Source: JBKECO01 sp047974745 (GTDB lineage: Bacteria; Bacillota; Clostridia; Lachnospirales; Lachnospiraceae). From it: a stretch of DNA of 64,000 nucleotides. Within the stretch, counting starts at the first letter, position 1; each line of letters begins with the position of its first letter. The stretch lies in the NCBI GenBank assembly GCA_047974745.1, contig JBKECO010000018.1:76733-140732 (forward strand), written 5' to 3'. This document shows positions 35,337 to 45,370 of the stretch, in pieces. The notes beneath the pieces are model-generated. The model did no database searches. It was not told the DNA's origin and was given only the letters and a program-made list of their open reading frames with translations. Made by a program: the position numbers and the translations under genes.

Positions 35337-38300
35337 TTGAGAAAAGGGAAAAGACTGCAATCATTACTAGTTTTATTTGCATTACTACTGAATATGAGCT
35401 TTTTTCAGACATCAATCTATGCAGCAGAGGGCACGTTGTCTGACGTGACATTAACAATATCACAGAATGGGACTGGTATTACAGATGGTGGCACTCTGGA
35501 TCCGGAACAGAACATCAAAGTAAGAGTGGACTTTCGTGTTCCAGTCATAACGGATGATCCCGTACCAACAAATCCGATCCAGCATGGAGATACAGTCACA
35601 ATCGATATCAGTGATGCATTCAAACTTAATTCCATCGGGACTATCCCGATTACAACATCAGATGGCACCTCTCTTGGCCATGTGACCTTTCAAACAGATA
35701 CGAATAATATGACAAAGGCTGTCATCGTATTTGATGGCGATCCAACTCTATTCGATGGAAGTGACCAGACTCTCACAGAGGTATTAGGCTGGTTCGAGGC
35801 AGAGTTCGAGTATGATGACAGTGAATCAAATGGAAATACGGGAAATCATACCATAACAATCCTGGATAAGACCTATACTGTCGTTGTGCCTGATACTACG
35901 GTTTATACTGTTGCAAAAAGCGGTGTGGTCGATCTGGATAATAAGTGGATCACCTGGACAGTCAATGTGTCTGGAACACAGGATGGATCACCGGTTGATC
36001 TTGCTGGAAGAAAGTTCTCAGATGACCTGACTGATGTTGGAGAGTATATAGATGGCTCTTTTACAATCAATTCTGCAAGTGTCACACCTACCTACGCGGA
36101 TCATATTTTAGGCTACACATTTCCAACAGGATCTACAAGTCCGTGTGTAGTCACCTTCAAAACTGCCATTGATGACAGTGTTCTATATGCTGCAACAGAT
36201 CAGACAGTAGCAAATACCGCTAAGCTGTTAAGTGAAACAGATACTGTGTTAAAGACTGGAACGGGCAATGTCACGATACCTGTACCCAAGTGGATCACAA
36301 AAACAGGAGTGCATGATCAGGCATCACAAGCTTCCTATGATCCAGCGAATCAGACGATAACCTGGTCGATCGTGGTTAATGAAAGTGAACTGGAACTGAA
36401 TAATGTCTACATTAGAGACAAACAGGAAGCCGGGGGTATGTCACAGGCACTGACAGTCTTAAATGCTTATTATCAGGTATGGAATGGGACTGACTATGAA
36501 AGCGAGTTACATGCTGTAACGGCTGATGCCAATTCGGAGTATTTTATTGGAAATATAACCACAAAAGTCAAATTAACGATTGTCACCAAAGTACCTACAC
36601 CTGCTGATGGAATCATGACAAGTGCAGTTACCTATTATAATTCGGCATCCGTACGTTGGGATGGATCACCTACCACAAGTCCGTCCACAGGACAGGTGGG
36701 AGTTACAATTGGAGGAGATGCCATTAAAAAAGAGGCAGCATCCACTAATAAAGAGAAGCAGACTGTCACTTGGAAGCTCACGGTCAACTTATCAGGCCAG
36801 AATGTTGCGGATGTAAAAGTTTATGATTTAATGGTGTATGGGAAGAGTATTGATCTTACGGATGTAACCGGGATTCCTGCAGGGATCACGGCGGACAAAC
36901 TACCATCAAGCTTTGGGATACAGTATATCGATGGCAGTATGACCAATCCAGTTGGGACTTCATATTCAGTGACACCAATTTATAACAGTGCGGGGGAACG
37001 AGTTGCGGATCTTTTAGAGCTGTCGGGGTTTGCAACGAGTGGTGACAATGTATTCACATACTCAACGAGAGTCGTGGATCCAGATTATTTTGCTGGGAAT
37101 ACATCGTCGAATTATGTGCGGAATCCTGCTTACCTATTTGTAGGCGAAAAGCTTGTCAAAAATGTTTCAGGCGGTGCGGTCTATAATGCAAAAATACTTT
37201 CCAAACAGTTGCTGACCCGAGAATCTATCAGTAATCCAGCGGCTAATGTCAATACAGGAATGACGACAGATGCAACAAAGGCGTTTGATTATACAACACA
37301 TACTGCAATTTTCAGGCTCAGCGTGAATGCAGATGGAATCGATCTGACAGATCTGGTAGATGAGTATGGGAATTCATTTGGACCAGTCACAGTAACAGAT
37401 ATCCTGCCGGAGGGCTGGGAACTTGTTGACATAACACCCTCAAATCCATATTTAATTTTTACAGGTATAGGGTATAGCAGTACAGTTCCTGTAACTGCGT
37501 CCGATACAACACCAGATACGGTCCCAGGGCTGACCTTTTCAACTGAAATAGATTCAGCAACTGGTCAGCAAATGGTGACGTTTACATTTGATACACTGAA
37601 AGTGCCCTATGTTATTTTGATCAAGGCAAAGCTTACAGATGAAACCGCTGACTTGTACTTTGGCTCGAATGGAACCACTACTGTGACAAACACCTTGAAG
37701 CTGACTTCTCCGATCTGGCAGACCGGTACTTCGGTAACCCAGGATATCACTGTGGATAGTAAGGTGCTGACCAAGGGAGTAGCAAAGATAACGACTGGTG
37801 AGTTGCTTTGGACGGTGGATTATAAGCCGAGTCTGACGCCACTGTCTGTTTATGAATTAAAGGATACGCTTCCCCAGGGAATCGAATTGAGGACAGATGC
37901 CAGCGGAGCTTTGCTGCTGGATTCAAATATAACAGTAACCAAACTGACCCTGAATCCTGATGGAAGCTATACCGCCGGTGATGCCGTTACCCTGACGCAG
38001 GACGGACCAGTTACCTATGATAATGCCACACGTGTGCTGACCTTTGCAATTCCAGATCCGACACAGGCATATAGACTGACTTATATTACCGATATTACTG
38101 GAGATCCTGGGCTTATTTCAAACGAAGTCGAGTTAATAGGATCTGGAACAACTACCGTAAAGAACAATGCTTCCTATGAAATTTCAGATTCAGACGGCGG
38201 AGCGAGCCTGCTAAGAAGAGGCTGGCTGCAGATCAATAAAACAGATGAATCCGGTGCTGCACTGGTTGGTGCAGAATTCACCTTATTTGCTGAAGATGGC

Positions 38301-39158
38301 ACAACGGTGATTCGGCAAGGTGTAACGGGAAGTGATGGAGTCAGAAAATTCAGGCTTCTTCCAGATGGAACCTACTATCTTCAGGAGACAGCGGCACCGG
38401 ATGGATATACATTGGATGACACAATACACACTGTTGTTGTTTCGACGAGTGGTTCTGTAGTAACAACAACGATTGATGGAAAGACAGGTACGGATTCCAA
38501 TATTATTACAATTGCCAATTACCCTGAGTCATCTGTGGGACAACTGAAAATATCAAAAACTGTTGCTGGAACTGGAGCAAGTACGACAAAGAAATTCGAC
38601 TTTGTTGTTACCTTCAGCGATACAGTGACGGAATTCAACTATAGTCTGGACGGAACAATAAAAAGCGGAGATACGATCTCCCTTGCACATGGAGAAAGTG
38701 TGACCATTACAGGTATTCCTGTGGGCACGAGCTACCAGGTGGCGGAGAGTACAGCATCATCCTCAGGCTATACAGTGACAAGTTCAGGAAGTATTGGCAC
38801 GATCACCAGTGAAGCAGTTAGCGTTGCAGCATTTGTCAATACCAAAACGACGACAAATACACCGCCGACCACAGAAACCGAGACAGAAACAGAAACCGAG
38901 ACAGAAACTGAAACTGAAACAGAGACCGAAACCGAAACAGAGACCGAGACTGAAACTGAGACAGAAAAAATAACCACAGTCGTAACTACGATCACCCCGA
39001 CTCCTACTACGACCAGCACACCGAAGACAGGTGATGACCAGATTTCCACAATCACAAAAAGTATTATTCTTGCTCTGTCCCTGATGTTTCTTCTGCTTGC
39101 AGCGATCAGCTTTTTCATGAGAAAGAGATACCTGGATGAAGAGGATGGGAACGAGTAA
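35337..39158 (+). CDS. Large sortase-anchored adhesin with collagen-binding-like repeats and SpaA domain
   Basis: This 1273-residue protein starts at TTG 35337, the codon placed correctly after GGGGG. The signal peptide (LQSLLVLFALLLNMSFFQTSIYAA) is followed by an adhesin head (about 30-190). A series of beta domains comes next, each opening with a W-x-V/L strand (WITWTVNVSG, ITWSIVVNES, VTWKLTVNLSG, AIFRLSVNADG, LLWTVDYKPS), typical of collagen-binding-type surface domains. A SpaA domain (about 963-1050, LQINKTDESGAALVGAEF, ETAAPDGYTL), a further Ig-like domain (about 1064-1165), a Glu-Thr linker, the sorting signal TPKTGD (1228-1233), a membrane helix and RKRYLDEEDGNE complete it. Its ligand is unknown. 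The sortase B gene overlaps its 3' end, so the two probably form a substrate-enzyme pair. Confidence 0.88.
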   Translation: MRKGKRLQSLLVLFALLLNMSFFQTSIYAAEGTLSDVTLTISQNGTGITDGGTLDPEQNIKVRVDFRVPVITDDPVPTNPIQHGDTVTIDISDAFKLNSIGTIPITTSDGTSLGHVTFQTDTNNMTKAVIVFDGDPTLFDGSDQTLTEVLGWFEAEFEYDDSESNGNTGNHTITILDKTYTVVVPDTTVYTVAKSGVVDLDNKWITWTVNVSGTQDGSPVDLAGRKFSDDLTDVGEYIDGSFTINSASVTPTYADHILGYTFPTGSTSPCVVTFKTAIDDSVLYAATDQTVANTAKLLSETDTVLKTGTGNVTIPVPKWITKTGVHDQASQASYDPANQTITWSIVVNESELELNNVYIRDKQEAGGMSQALTVLNAYYQVWNGTDYESELHAVTADANSEYFIGNITTKVKLTIVTKVPTPADGIMTSAVTYYNSASVRWDGSPTTSPSTGQVGVTIGGDAIKKEAASTNKEKQTVTWKLTVNLSGQNVADVKVYDLMVYGKSIDLTDVTGIPAGITADKLPSSFGIQYIDGSMTNPVGTSYSVTPIYNSAGERVADLLELSGFATSGDNVFTYSTRVVDPDYFAGNTSSNYVRNPAYLFVGEKLVKNVSGGAVYNAKILSKQLLTRESISNPAANVNTGMTTDATKAFDYTTHTAIFRLSVNADGIDLTDLVDEYGNSFGPVTVTDILPEGWELVDITPSNPYLIFTGIGYSSTVPVTASDTTPDTVPGLTFSTEIDSATGQQMVTFTFDTLKVPYVILIKAKLTDETADLYFGSNGTTTVTNTLKLTSPIWQTGTSVTQDITVDSKVLTKGVAKITTGELLWTVDYKPSLTPLSVYELKDTLPQGIELRTDASGALLLDSNITVTKLTLNPDGSYTAGDAVTLTQDGPVTYDNATRVLTFAIPDPTQAYRLTYITDITGDPGLISNEVELIGSGTTTVKNNASYEISDSDGGASLLRRGWLQINKTDESGAALVGAEFTLFAEDGTTVIRQGVTGSDGVRKFRLLPDGTYYLQETAAPDGYTLDDTIHTVVVSTSGSVVTTTIDGKTGTDSNIITIANYPESSVGQLKISKTVAGTGASTTKKFDFVVTFSDTVTEFNYSLDGTIKSGDTISLAHGESVTITGIPVGTSYQVAESTASSSGYTVTSSGSIGTITSEAVSVAAFVNTKTTTNTPPTTETETETETETETETETETETETETETETETEKITTVVTTITPTPTTTSTPKTGDDQISTITKSIILALSLMFLLLAAISFFMRKRYLDEEDGNE
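38871..38966 (+). repeat. Glu-Thr codon repeat in adhesin
   Basis: Thirty-two alternating ACN and GAR codons before the sorting signal encode a wall-spanning linker. The composition matches the 201-bp repeat at 22218-22418 on the same strand. Confidence 0.93.
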
Positions 39159-39939
39159 AAAAAATATACTCATTGTACTGTATGTACTTATGATATTTTG
39201 TGCATTTGGCATAATTGCATCTGTCATAGTTTATGAAAGAAATAACACCCATTATGTAGCTGGAAAAGAGGAATATCAGTCGCTGGCAGATGAGGTTTTC
39301 ATAAACACAGATACCGAGGCTGCCAAGATATTTGAACAGACTGTATTACAAGCGGATCAGGAGCCATCTTTCTCGCTGCCAGACAGAATTGATTTTGACA
39401 GACTGATGGAGCAGAACAAGGATACGGCTGCCTGGATCACCGATGGATATCAAATCAATTATCCGATCGTGCAGGGTAGCGATAATGAGTTCTATTTGAA
39501 TCATCTTTTTTCAGGTGAGGTCAGTAAGGTTGGATGTATTTTTATGGATTACCGTAATGAGTCAGATTTCTCAGATAAAAATACAGTGCTATATGGTCAC
39601 AATATGCAGGATGGATCGATGTTTGAAACACTGATGAATTATAAGGAGCAGGAATACTACGAAACCCATCCGACTCTATATCTGTATACTCCTGCTGGGG
39701 ATTATACAGTTGAACTGTTCGCAGGTGTGGTCGTGGAAGATAGCCCCTTCATCATCCAGCTTAGATTCAGTGATTCGCAGGAGTATTTAGATTATATCAA
39801 TGCTGCCAGAACTGGTTCAACATTCGACTCAGATGAAGTGTTGACAGAGAATGATCAAATCGTTACACTTGCTACTTGTACCTATGAAACTGGAAATGCT
39901 AGATATTTATTATTTGGCAGACTAGTCGAAACAAAATAG
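39136..39939 (+). CDS. srtB: Class B sortase
   Basis: This 267-residue sortase has an N-terminal membrane helix (about 10-30), NKDTAAWITDGYQINYPIVQGSDNEFYL, typical of class B, and a long helix region before the active site. The catalytic residues are His155 (LYGHNMQDGSMF), Cys248 (TLATCTYETG) and Arg256 (ARYLLFG). The ATG at 39136 lies inside the adhesin's last codons (23-nt overlap) and has only a weak ribosome site, so translation is probably coupled. It should attach the TPKTGD protein to peptidoglycan, in line with clostridial sortase B enzymes that accept P-x-TG motifs. A terminator follows. Confidence 0.92.
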   Translation: MKRMGTSKKNILIVLYVLMIFCAFGIIASVIVYERNNTHYVAGKEEYQSLADEVFINTDTEAAKIFEQTVLQADQEPSFSLPDRIDFDRLMEQNKDTAAWITDGYQINYPIVQGSDNEFYLNHLFSGEVSKVGCIFMDYRNESDFSDKNTVLYGHNMQDGSMFETLMNYKEQEYYETHPTLYLYTPAGDYTVELFAGVVVEDSPFIIQLRFSDSQEYLDYINAARTGSTFDSDEVLTENDQIVTLATCTYETGNARYLLFGRLVETK

Positions 39940-39948
39940 ATTTATTAA

Positions 39949-39984
39949 AAATACCGCTTCGAATAGGTTTTCGTTGCGGTATTT
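39949..39984 (+). terminator. Terminator hairpin after sortase B
   Basis: AAATACCGC (39949-39957) and GCGGTATTT (39976-39984) form a perfect 9-bp stem with an 18-nt loop just after the sortase B stop. A-rich and T-rich flanks fit an intrinsic terminator. Confidence 0.8.
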
Positions 39985-39999
39985 ATATGAATAAGTTAT

Positions 40000-40028
40000 T
40001 TGACACTTCCGATGTACTTTCATATAAT
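40000..40028 (+). promoter_or_regulatory. Consensus sigma-A promoter
   Basis: TTGACA (40000-40005) and TATAAT (40023-40028) match both consensus hexamers with the ideal 17-nt spacer. It should drive strong transcription from about 40035 into the transglutaminase/LRR gene. Confidence 0.88.
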
Positions 40029-40101
40029 GTAATAAAAATATGGGCAGGCGGGGAGATTCAATGCTGTTGCTGTTGCGTTTTGTTTGAGGTGAGGAATACG
40101 T

Positions 40102-42021
40102 ATGATGAAAAAAAGAATGCTTCTATTTGTAACAATGATGTTTCTATTGCTGCTGCCTGCTGGTTATACAGGAGCCACTGAGTTAGATACGGTAACAAGT
40201 AATGTTGAGGGGAAAGCTGGTCTTGAGCAAGCAGTTGGAGTAGAGGCCTCAGAGCAAGAAATTGCTGAGTCTGTAGATCCAGCAGGGACGCAAATCTCAT
40301 CTTTCCAGTCTGTGAACTGGTCCTCTTACTCATCTAGATATTATTACAATATGCTGTCTGCACAGGATAAAGCGGCTTGGAATGCATTGAATGCGATCTG
40401 CTACAATTACCTTACGTCAGATGCTTCTGGTACCTACTATAGCGATACGCAGACCTATTATACGAATTTTGCTATGTTTACAGGAAATCGAACGAAAACA
40501 CAGCTTGGTGAACTGGCTGTCATGTTCAGGATTTCAAATCCACAGTATTATTTTTTGGATACCGGATACAGGTATTATATAGGTGCGGACGGTACAGAAG
40601 GTCTTGCGCTCAGCTTCTATAGCAGCTTTGCCAATGGAACGAACAGAATTACTTCCACCAGCAACTTCATCACCGCAATTAATTCTGCACTGACGACAGT
40701 GAAGGCAGCCTCAACGAATGTGCAGAAGGTAAAAGCAGCCCATGACTGGATCGCAAAGAAAGTAACATACAATACATACAGCAACTATAACCAGAGTGCT
40801 TATGGGGTTTTCAATACAAGCTCAACTGTTTGTGCCGGCTATTCCCAGGCGATGATGTTATTGTGCAATGCAGTAGGCATTGACGCGGCAGCGATCACGA
40901 GCGTAACCCATGAATGGAATATTGTACGACTAAATGATTCCTGGTACTGTGTTGATGTAACATGGGATGACACTGACAATGCAACAACACCAGTGATCTA
41001 TAATTATTTTAACCGCAGCTGGTCCATGGTAAAGGCTATGGATTCTACGAATCAGCACAATACCGAATATTACTGGAGCAGCTATGTTCCCACCACCCCA
41101 TTTGATTCCGGGGCGACCTATAACAATATTGGTGTAGTCAATATTCCTACACAGACCATATCTGCGCCAACAATTACAGCTTCAGGCAGCACAGTGACCA
41201 TTGCCGTGCCAAGTGGAGCGAGAGTGTATTATACCACGAATGGTAACAGTCCATCTGTGGCAAGAACAGCTTCATCACTGTATACTGGACCGTTCAGTTC
41301 TACCAGCCCATCTACTGTAAAAGCAGTTGCTATCAGAGATGGATACTGGGACAGTGATAGTTCCGCATCCGATACTGCAGTACAGCTCGTAACAGTAGGG
41401 GATTACTTTTCTTCCGATGGTATGAACTATGTGGTGACTTCTCAGAACTCGGCAACACTGGTATCTTATACCGGTTCTTCGAAATATGTGTCGATTCCAT
41501 CAGCTGTTGCATATGACGGTGCTGCATTAAATGTCACAACGATCGGGGCAAAGGCTTTCTATAAAAATAAGTCGATCCGTACAGTTTCTATTCCGGATAC
41601 GACAAAAATCATTGCTTCAAGTGCTTTTGCGTACTGCAGTAAACTGACGACTGTGACACTTGGAAGCGGTGTAAATGCCATTTACAGCAAGGCTTTTTAC
41701 AAATGCAGTTCCTTAAAAGCCATCACGATTCCAGATAGCTGTATTTCAATCGGGGATAGTGCATTTTATAACTGTACAGCACTCAAATACGTCACTTTTG
41801 GTATGGGACTGACAACGATCAAAGGCAAAGCTTTTTATGGATGCTCTAATATCAGCAAAATGACATTCCGTTGTCTGCAGGTGCCAAATATCTACAAGAA
41901 GACTTTCTTAGGCGTTACAAAGAAAGTTAAAATATATAGAAGCTACAAAACGATCGTGACGAAATCCAAGCTGAGCAAACAGTTGAAGAAAGCAGGATTA
42001 TCAAGCTATACCTATAAATAA
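40102..42021 (+). CDS. Secreted transglutaminase-like protein with BspA leucine-rich repeats
   Basis: This 639-residue protein has a signal peptide (LLFVTMMFLLLLPAGYTGA) and a transglutaminase/protease-like domain with Cys244 (TVCAGYSQAMM), His270 (THEWNIVRL) and Asp285 (VDVTWDD). A domain of the beta-hexosaminidase C-terminal type follows (VTIAVPSGARVYYTTNGNSPS), then BspA-type leucine-rich repeats (IGAKAFYKNKSIRTVSIPDTTK, repeated about four times) to the end. It has no wall anchor, so it may be released or bind through the repeats. The intact triad suggests protein cross-linking or peptide cleavage at the surface. GAGGTGAGG lies 7 nt before ATG 40102, and a consensus promoter is upstream. 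Confidence 0.88.
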   Translation: MMKKRMLLFVTMMFLLLLPAGYTGATELDTVTSNVEGKAGLEQAVGVEASEQEIAESVDPAGTQISSFQSVNWSSYSSRYYYNMLSAQDKAAWNALNAICYNYLTSDASGTYYSDTQTYYTNFAMFTGNRTKTQLGELAVMFRISNPQYYFLDTGYRYYIGADGTEGLALSFYSSFANGTNRITSTSNFITAINSALTTVKAASTNVQKVKAAHDWIAKKVTYNTYSNYNQSAYGVFNTSSTVCAGYSQAMMLLCNAVGIDAAAITSVTHEWNIVRLNDSWYCVDVTWDDTDNATTPVIYNYFNRSWSMVKAMDSTNQHNTEYYWSSYVPTTPFDSGATYNNIGVVNIPTQTISAPTITASGSTVTIAVPSGARVYYTTNGNSPSVARTASSLYTGPFSSTSPSTVKAVAIRDGYWDSDSSASDTAVQLVTVGDYFSSDGMNYVVTSQNSATLVSYTGSSKYVSIPSAVAYDGAALNVTTIGAKAFYKNKSIRTVSIPDTTKIIASSAFAYCSKLTTVTLGSGVNAIYSKAFYKCSSLKAITIPDSCISIGDSAFYNCTALKYVTFGMGLTTIKGKAFYGCSNISKMTFRCLQVPNIYKKTFLGVTKKVKIYRSYKTIVTKSKLSKQLKKAGLSSYTYK

Positions 42022-42041
42022 AATGTTTGGGAGTGAATGGT

Positions 42042-43898
42042 ATGTTGCAGCAGATAGGGGATAGACCTGAAGAATTTCTTTCAAAGGAGTTAAAACGAGC
42101 GGAAGAATATGCACATAACCAGAAGTGGGAGCAATCTTTTTCAATTCTGACACATCTTGCTAATGCAGGCTATGTTCCTGCAATATTAAAAATTGCTGAA
42201 TGGTATAGAGATGGGATTTATGTGAAGCAGAATTTTCATAAGATGCTGGAATACGTGGAAAAGTCAATGGTGGCAGATTCCGAAGGAATGTATCAGACGA
42301 TCTGTTCTGAACTGGAGGAATCTGCTTTTCTCCTGCAAAGCTATAAAGTCATGATGGATCAAGAGGATCCGGAAGGCTTTGCTGCATTTGCGGAAGCCTA
42401 TGAAAAGGGTGAACTTCTGGATCGGGATATGTCAAAATCCGTAGAGTATTATGCCAAAGCAGCAGAGCGGAATAATTTTACTGCCATCAGCAGACTGGTC
42501 AGTCTGAGTGACGATGGCATTCCGCAAGCGCGCAAAAAAGTAATGCAGCTCTGCATGGATCAGAACAGTCATTTTTATGATCCGGAAAAGGGTTATGAGT
42601 TGGCCATCGAGCTGATTCGAGCTCAAATGGATCAAGATGGCTCGCTGATGAAGATCCTCTATGATGCTGCCAGGAGTGGGAATCCGCTGGTCGCACTGCT
42701 GCTGGGAGGCTATTTGTTTACTGAGGGTATCACAGAGGAAGCGATATCTTCTGGTTTGAAATGGCTAAAGGAAGCACAAAGCAGATATGAGCAGGAAACA
42801 CTTCCGTATTTTTGCATTGCCTACGATCTTGGCAGAGGAGTGGAAACAAATAAATCGGTAAGCCGGAATATGTATGACAGATTCTCAGGGAATCGGGAAC
42901 AGCTTTTGGTCTATTATAGTATTTTATCTATTCTATCTCGTAACGGAGATACAGTGGCCCAGATCATGACTGCGTATCACACGCTCTATGAAGGTGGGCA
43001 GGAAATGGAACCAGAGTTGGCGGCCCAGATCATTGAATCAAAGGGCAGTATGCAGGAAAGAAATGACCTGCTTCTTTTGGCGTCTTATTACAAAAGAAGG
43101 AATCCCATAAGGGCACTGTCATTTCTCGATCAGATGATCGCACCCCATGGTGGGATGGATGTGGCCATGTCCTCGGAAGAGAACATATATTATCTGACTT
43201 TAAAATGGGAAGTGCAGAAATTGATATTGCAAAGTCAGACAGCGGGTGGAAAACTGCCGTTCTCGCCAGATCTGGATCTGTGGGGCACAGCACAGGAGCT
43301 TACAGCTTATGCGGATCATGAGATCTTATTTCATGAATATAGCACGACCATTACGGAGGCTATTCTGCTGTTGGCCGATGCTTACTATAAAGGTGAAGTG
43401 ATTGCGAAGGATTTTGTTCTTTCTGTGAAATACTATCAGCAAGCTTATCCAATGGATGAGATGGAAGGAAAACAGCTGGCACGTCTGGCATTTTGTAAAT
43501 TGAATGGTCTTGGGTGTGAGAAGGATATTTCCTATGCAATGGAGGTCTATGTAAAAGCTGCACAAAGGAATCATGCTCAGTCAGCATATATCGTAGGAAA
43601 CTGCTACCGCTATGGTTACAATGGTTTTAAACAGGATCCAGTACTTGGTGCAGATTATTTTGAAAAAAGTGCTGAACTCGGGTATGAAGATGCTGTGATC
43701 GCACTTGCATCCTGCTATCAGATGGGGATAGGCAGACGACTTGATCTAGATCTCGCACGACAAATGCTGCTGGATTTGGTCGAACAGGGGAATCGGGAGG
43801 CAGTCAGGGCATTGGAAAAAATGGATGCAAGACCGGCTCAGGAGATTTCATTGGATCTTGTATTCAACCGGAGAGATCCAAAAAAAAGTAACGATTAG
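42042..43898 (+). CDS. Sel1/TPR-like repeat protein
   Basis: This 618-residue cytoplasmic protein is built from helical repeats of the Sel1 type, such as YVPAILKIAEWYRDGIYVKQ near the start and SAYIVGNCYRYGYNGFKQDP and AVIALASCYQMGIGRRLDLD near the end. No signal peptide or membrane segment is visible. ATG 42042 has GGGAG 8 nt upstream; a TTG at 42027 lacks a site. Such proteins usually mediate protein contacts. The position between a secreted protein and an acyltransferase suggests a role in surface assembly, but this is only context. The next gene starts 12 nt downstream. Confidence 0.8.
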   Translation: MLQQIGDRPEEFLSKELKRAEEYAHNQKWEQSFSILTHLANAGYVPAILKIAEWYRDGIYVKQNFHKMLEYVEKSMVADSEGMYQTICSELEESAFLLQSYKVMMDQEDPEGFAAFAEAYEKGELLDRDMSKSVEYYAKAAERNNFTAISRLVSLSDDGIPQARKKVMQLCMDQNSHFYDPEKGYELAIELIRAQMDQDGSLMKILYDAARSGNPLVALLLGGYLFTEGITEEAISSGLKWLKEAQSRYEQETLPYFCIAYDLGRGVETNKSVSRNMYDRFSGNREQLLVYYSILSILSRNGDTVAQIMTAYHTLYEGGQEMEPELAAQIIESKGSMQERNDLLLLASYYKRRNPIRALSFLDQMIAPHGGMDVAMSSEENIYYLTLKWEVQKLILQSQTAGGKLPFSPDLDLWGTAQELTAYADHEILFHEYSTTITEAILLLADAYYKGEVIAKDFVLSVKYYQQAYPMDEMEGKQLARLAFCKLNGLGCEKDISYAMEVYVKAAQRNHAQSAYIVGNCYRYGYNGFKQDPVLGADYFEKSAELGYEDAVIALASCYQMGIGRRLDLDLARQMLLDLVEQGNREAVRALEKMDARPAQEISLDLVFNRRDPKKSND

Positions 43899-43910
43899 GA
43901 GAAACTATCA

Positions 43911-45341
43911 ATGCTATTTAGTTCGATGCTATTCCTATGGACATTCTTACCAATTGTCCTGATTGGAAGTAGATTATTAAGCAGAGCAAGTGTAATCGTA
44001 AAGAACTTGTTCCTGCTTGCAGCCAGTATTTGGTTTTATGCATGGGGGGAACCAATATATGTGGTACTTCTGCTGGTATCGATTTTGCTTAATTTCATAC
44101 TGGGAAGAATTCTGGGATATGCAAATGAGAAGGAAAACGACACAGCCAGAAGAGTGACCCTGATAATAGCGATTGTGATCAACCTGCTGATACTGGGTTA
44201 TTACAAGTATTTTGATTTTTTTATTCAGACAGTAAATTCCATCATGGGGAAAGAAGTAATGCAGATTCGAAATATCGCATTACCCATCGGAATTTCTTTT
44301 TTTACCTTTCAGGCACTGTCTTACATGATTGATCTATACCGAAAAGAATATTCAGCACAGAAGAATTTTATTGACCTTGCACTATATATTTCTTTTTTTC
44401 CGCAGTTGATCGCAGGCCCTATTGTAAAATACTATGAGATCAATACACAGCTTACCCAAAGGACAATTACAAATGAAAAAACAGCCATGGGTGTCCGCAG
44501 CTTTATCTATGGTCTAGCCAAAAAGGTACTGATCGCGAATTTTATGGGGATGATTGCCGATTATATCTATGGACTTGAGTTGTCACAGGTCACAGGCTTT
44601 TATGCATGGGTGGGTGCATTGTGTTATATGTTGCAGATCTACTATGATTTTTCGGGATATTCAGATATGGCGATTGGGCTGGGGCGGATGTTCGGATTTG
44701 AATTCCCAATGAACTTTGACCTGCCCTATATTTCCGGCAGTATTCAGGAATTCTGGAGAAGATGGCATATTTCACTCGGAACCTGGTTTCGTGAATATGT
44801 ATATATTCCACTGGGCGGAAATCGCAAGGGGCAGACTAGGACACTTTTTAATCTGATGTTCGTGTTCATTCTGACTGGTGCGTGGCATGGTGCCAGCTGG
44901 AATTTTGTGTTATGGGGTCTTTATTATGGGGCTCTGATCGTTCTCGAACGGATCGGACTGGCTAAGATACTGGCACGAAAGGGGATGGGAGTCATTCGAC
45001 ACTTCTATACGCTCACTGCAGTTCTGTTTGGCTGGGTCTTGTTTCGTGCCGAAGATCTGCATCAGGCAGGTGCATTCATCAAGCGTATGATCATGCCTTG
45101 GAAATATGTCTTTACGGATGTCTATTTTTGGGATTTTACCAGGAGGATCGCAATCGCAGCTTTTGTGATCGGGGTCTTGTGCAGTGGACCATTGCAGCTG
45201 CTGGCAGAACGAATCTGCCCTGACTATAGGAAATATAAATATGGACTGCTGGAAAGCATATTCTGCGGTTTACTGCTTCTACTGTGCATGGCGTCCCTAG
45301 TAGCGAATACCTACAATCCATTTATATATTTTCGTTTTTAA
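43911..45341 (+). CDS. MBOAT family O-acyltransferase (second copy)
   Basis: This 476-residue polytopic protein is homologous to the one at 14705. It starts MLFSSMLFLWTFLPIVLIG and carries YAWGEPIYV, LPIGISFFTFQALSYMIDLYRKEY, FPQLIAGPIVKYYE, YDFSGYSDMAIGLGRMFGF and EFWRRWHISLGTWFREYVYIPLGGNRKG. The catalytic histidine is His326 in GAWHGASW. It should supply acyl groups for modifying the second glycan, with the AlgJ-like protein encoded next. The AGGAG site precedes the ATG. Confidence 0.93.
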   Translation: MLFSSMLFLWTFLPIVLIGSRLLSRASVIVKNLFLLAASIWFYAWGEPIYVVLLLVSILLNFILGRILGYANEKENDTARRVTLIIAIVINLLILGYYKYFDFFIQTVNSIMGKEVMQIRNIALPIGISFFTFQALSYMIDLYRKEYSAQKNFIDLALYISFFPQLIAGPIVKYYEINTQLTQRTITNEKTAMGVRSFIYGLAKKVLIANFMGMIADYIYGLELSQVTGFYAWVGALCYMLQIYYDFSGYSDMAIGLGRMFGFEFPMNFDLPYISGSIQEFWRRWHISLGTWFREYVYIPLGGNRKGQTRTLFNLMFVFILTGAWHGASWNFVLWGLYYGALIVLERIGLAKILARKGMGVIRHFYTLTAVLFGWVLFRAEDLHQAGAFIKRMIMPWKYVFTDVYFWDFTRRIAIAAFVIGVLCSGPLQLLAERICPDYRKYKYGLLESIFCGLLLLLCMASLVANTYNPFIYFRF

Positions 45342-45370
45342 TAAAAAATTATTAATTTGTCAATGATTTA

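Noticed and set aside
38768..39227. Antisense frames of 116 and 147 residues opposite the adhesin's end
   Set aside because: Again a product of the Glu-Thr repeat; no ribosome site and no known domain.
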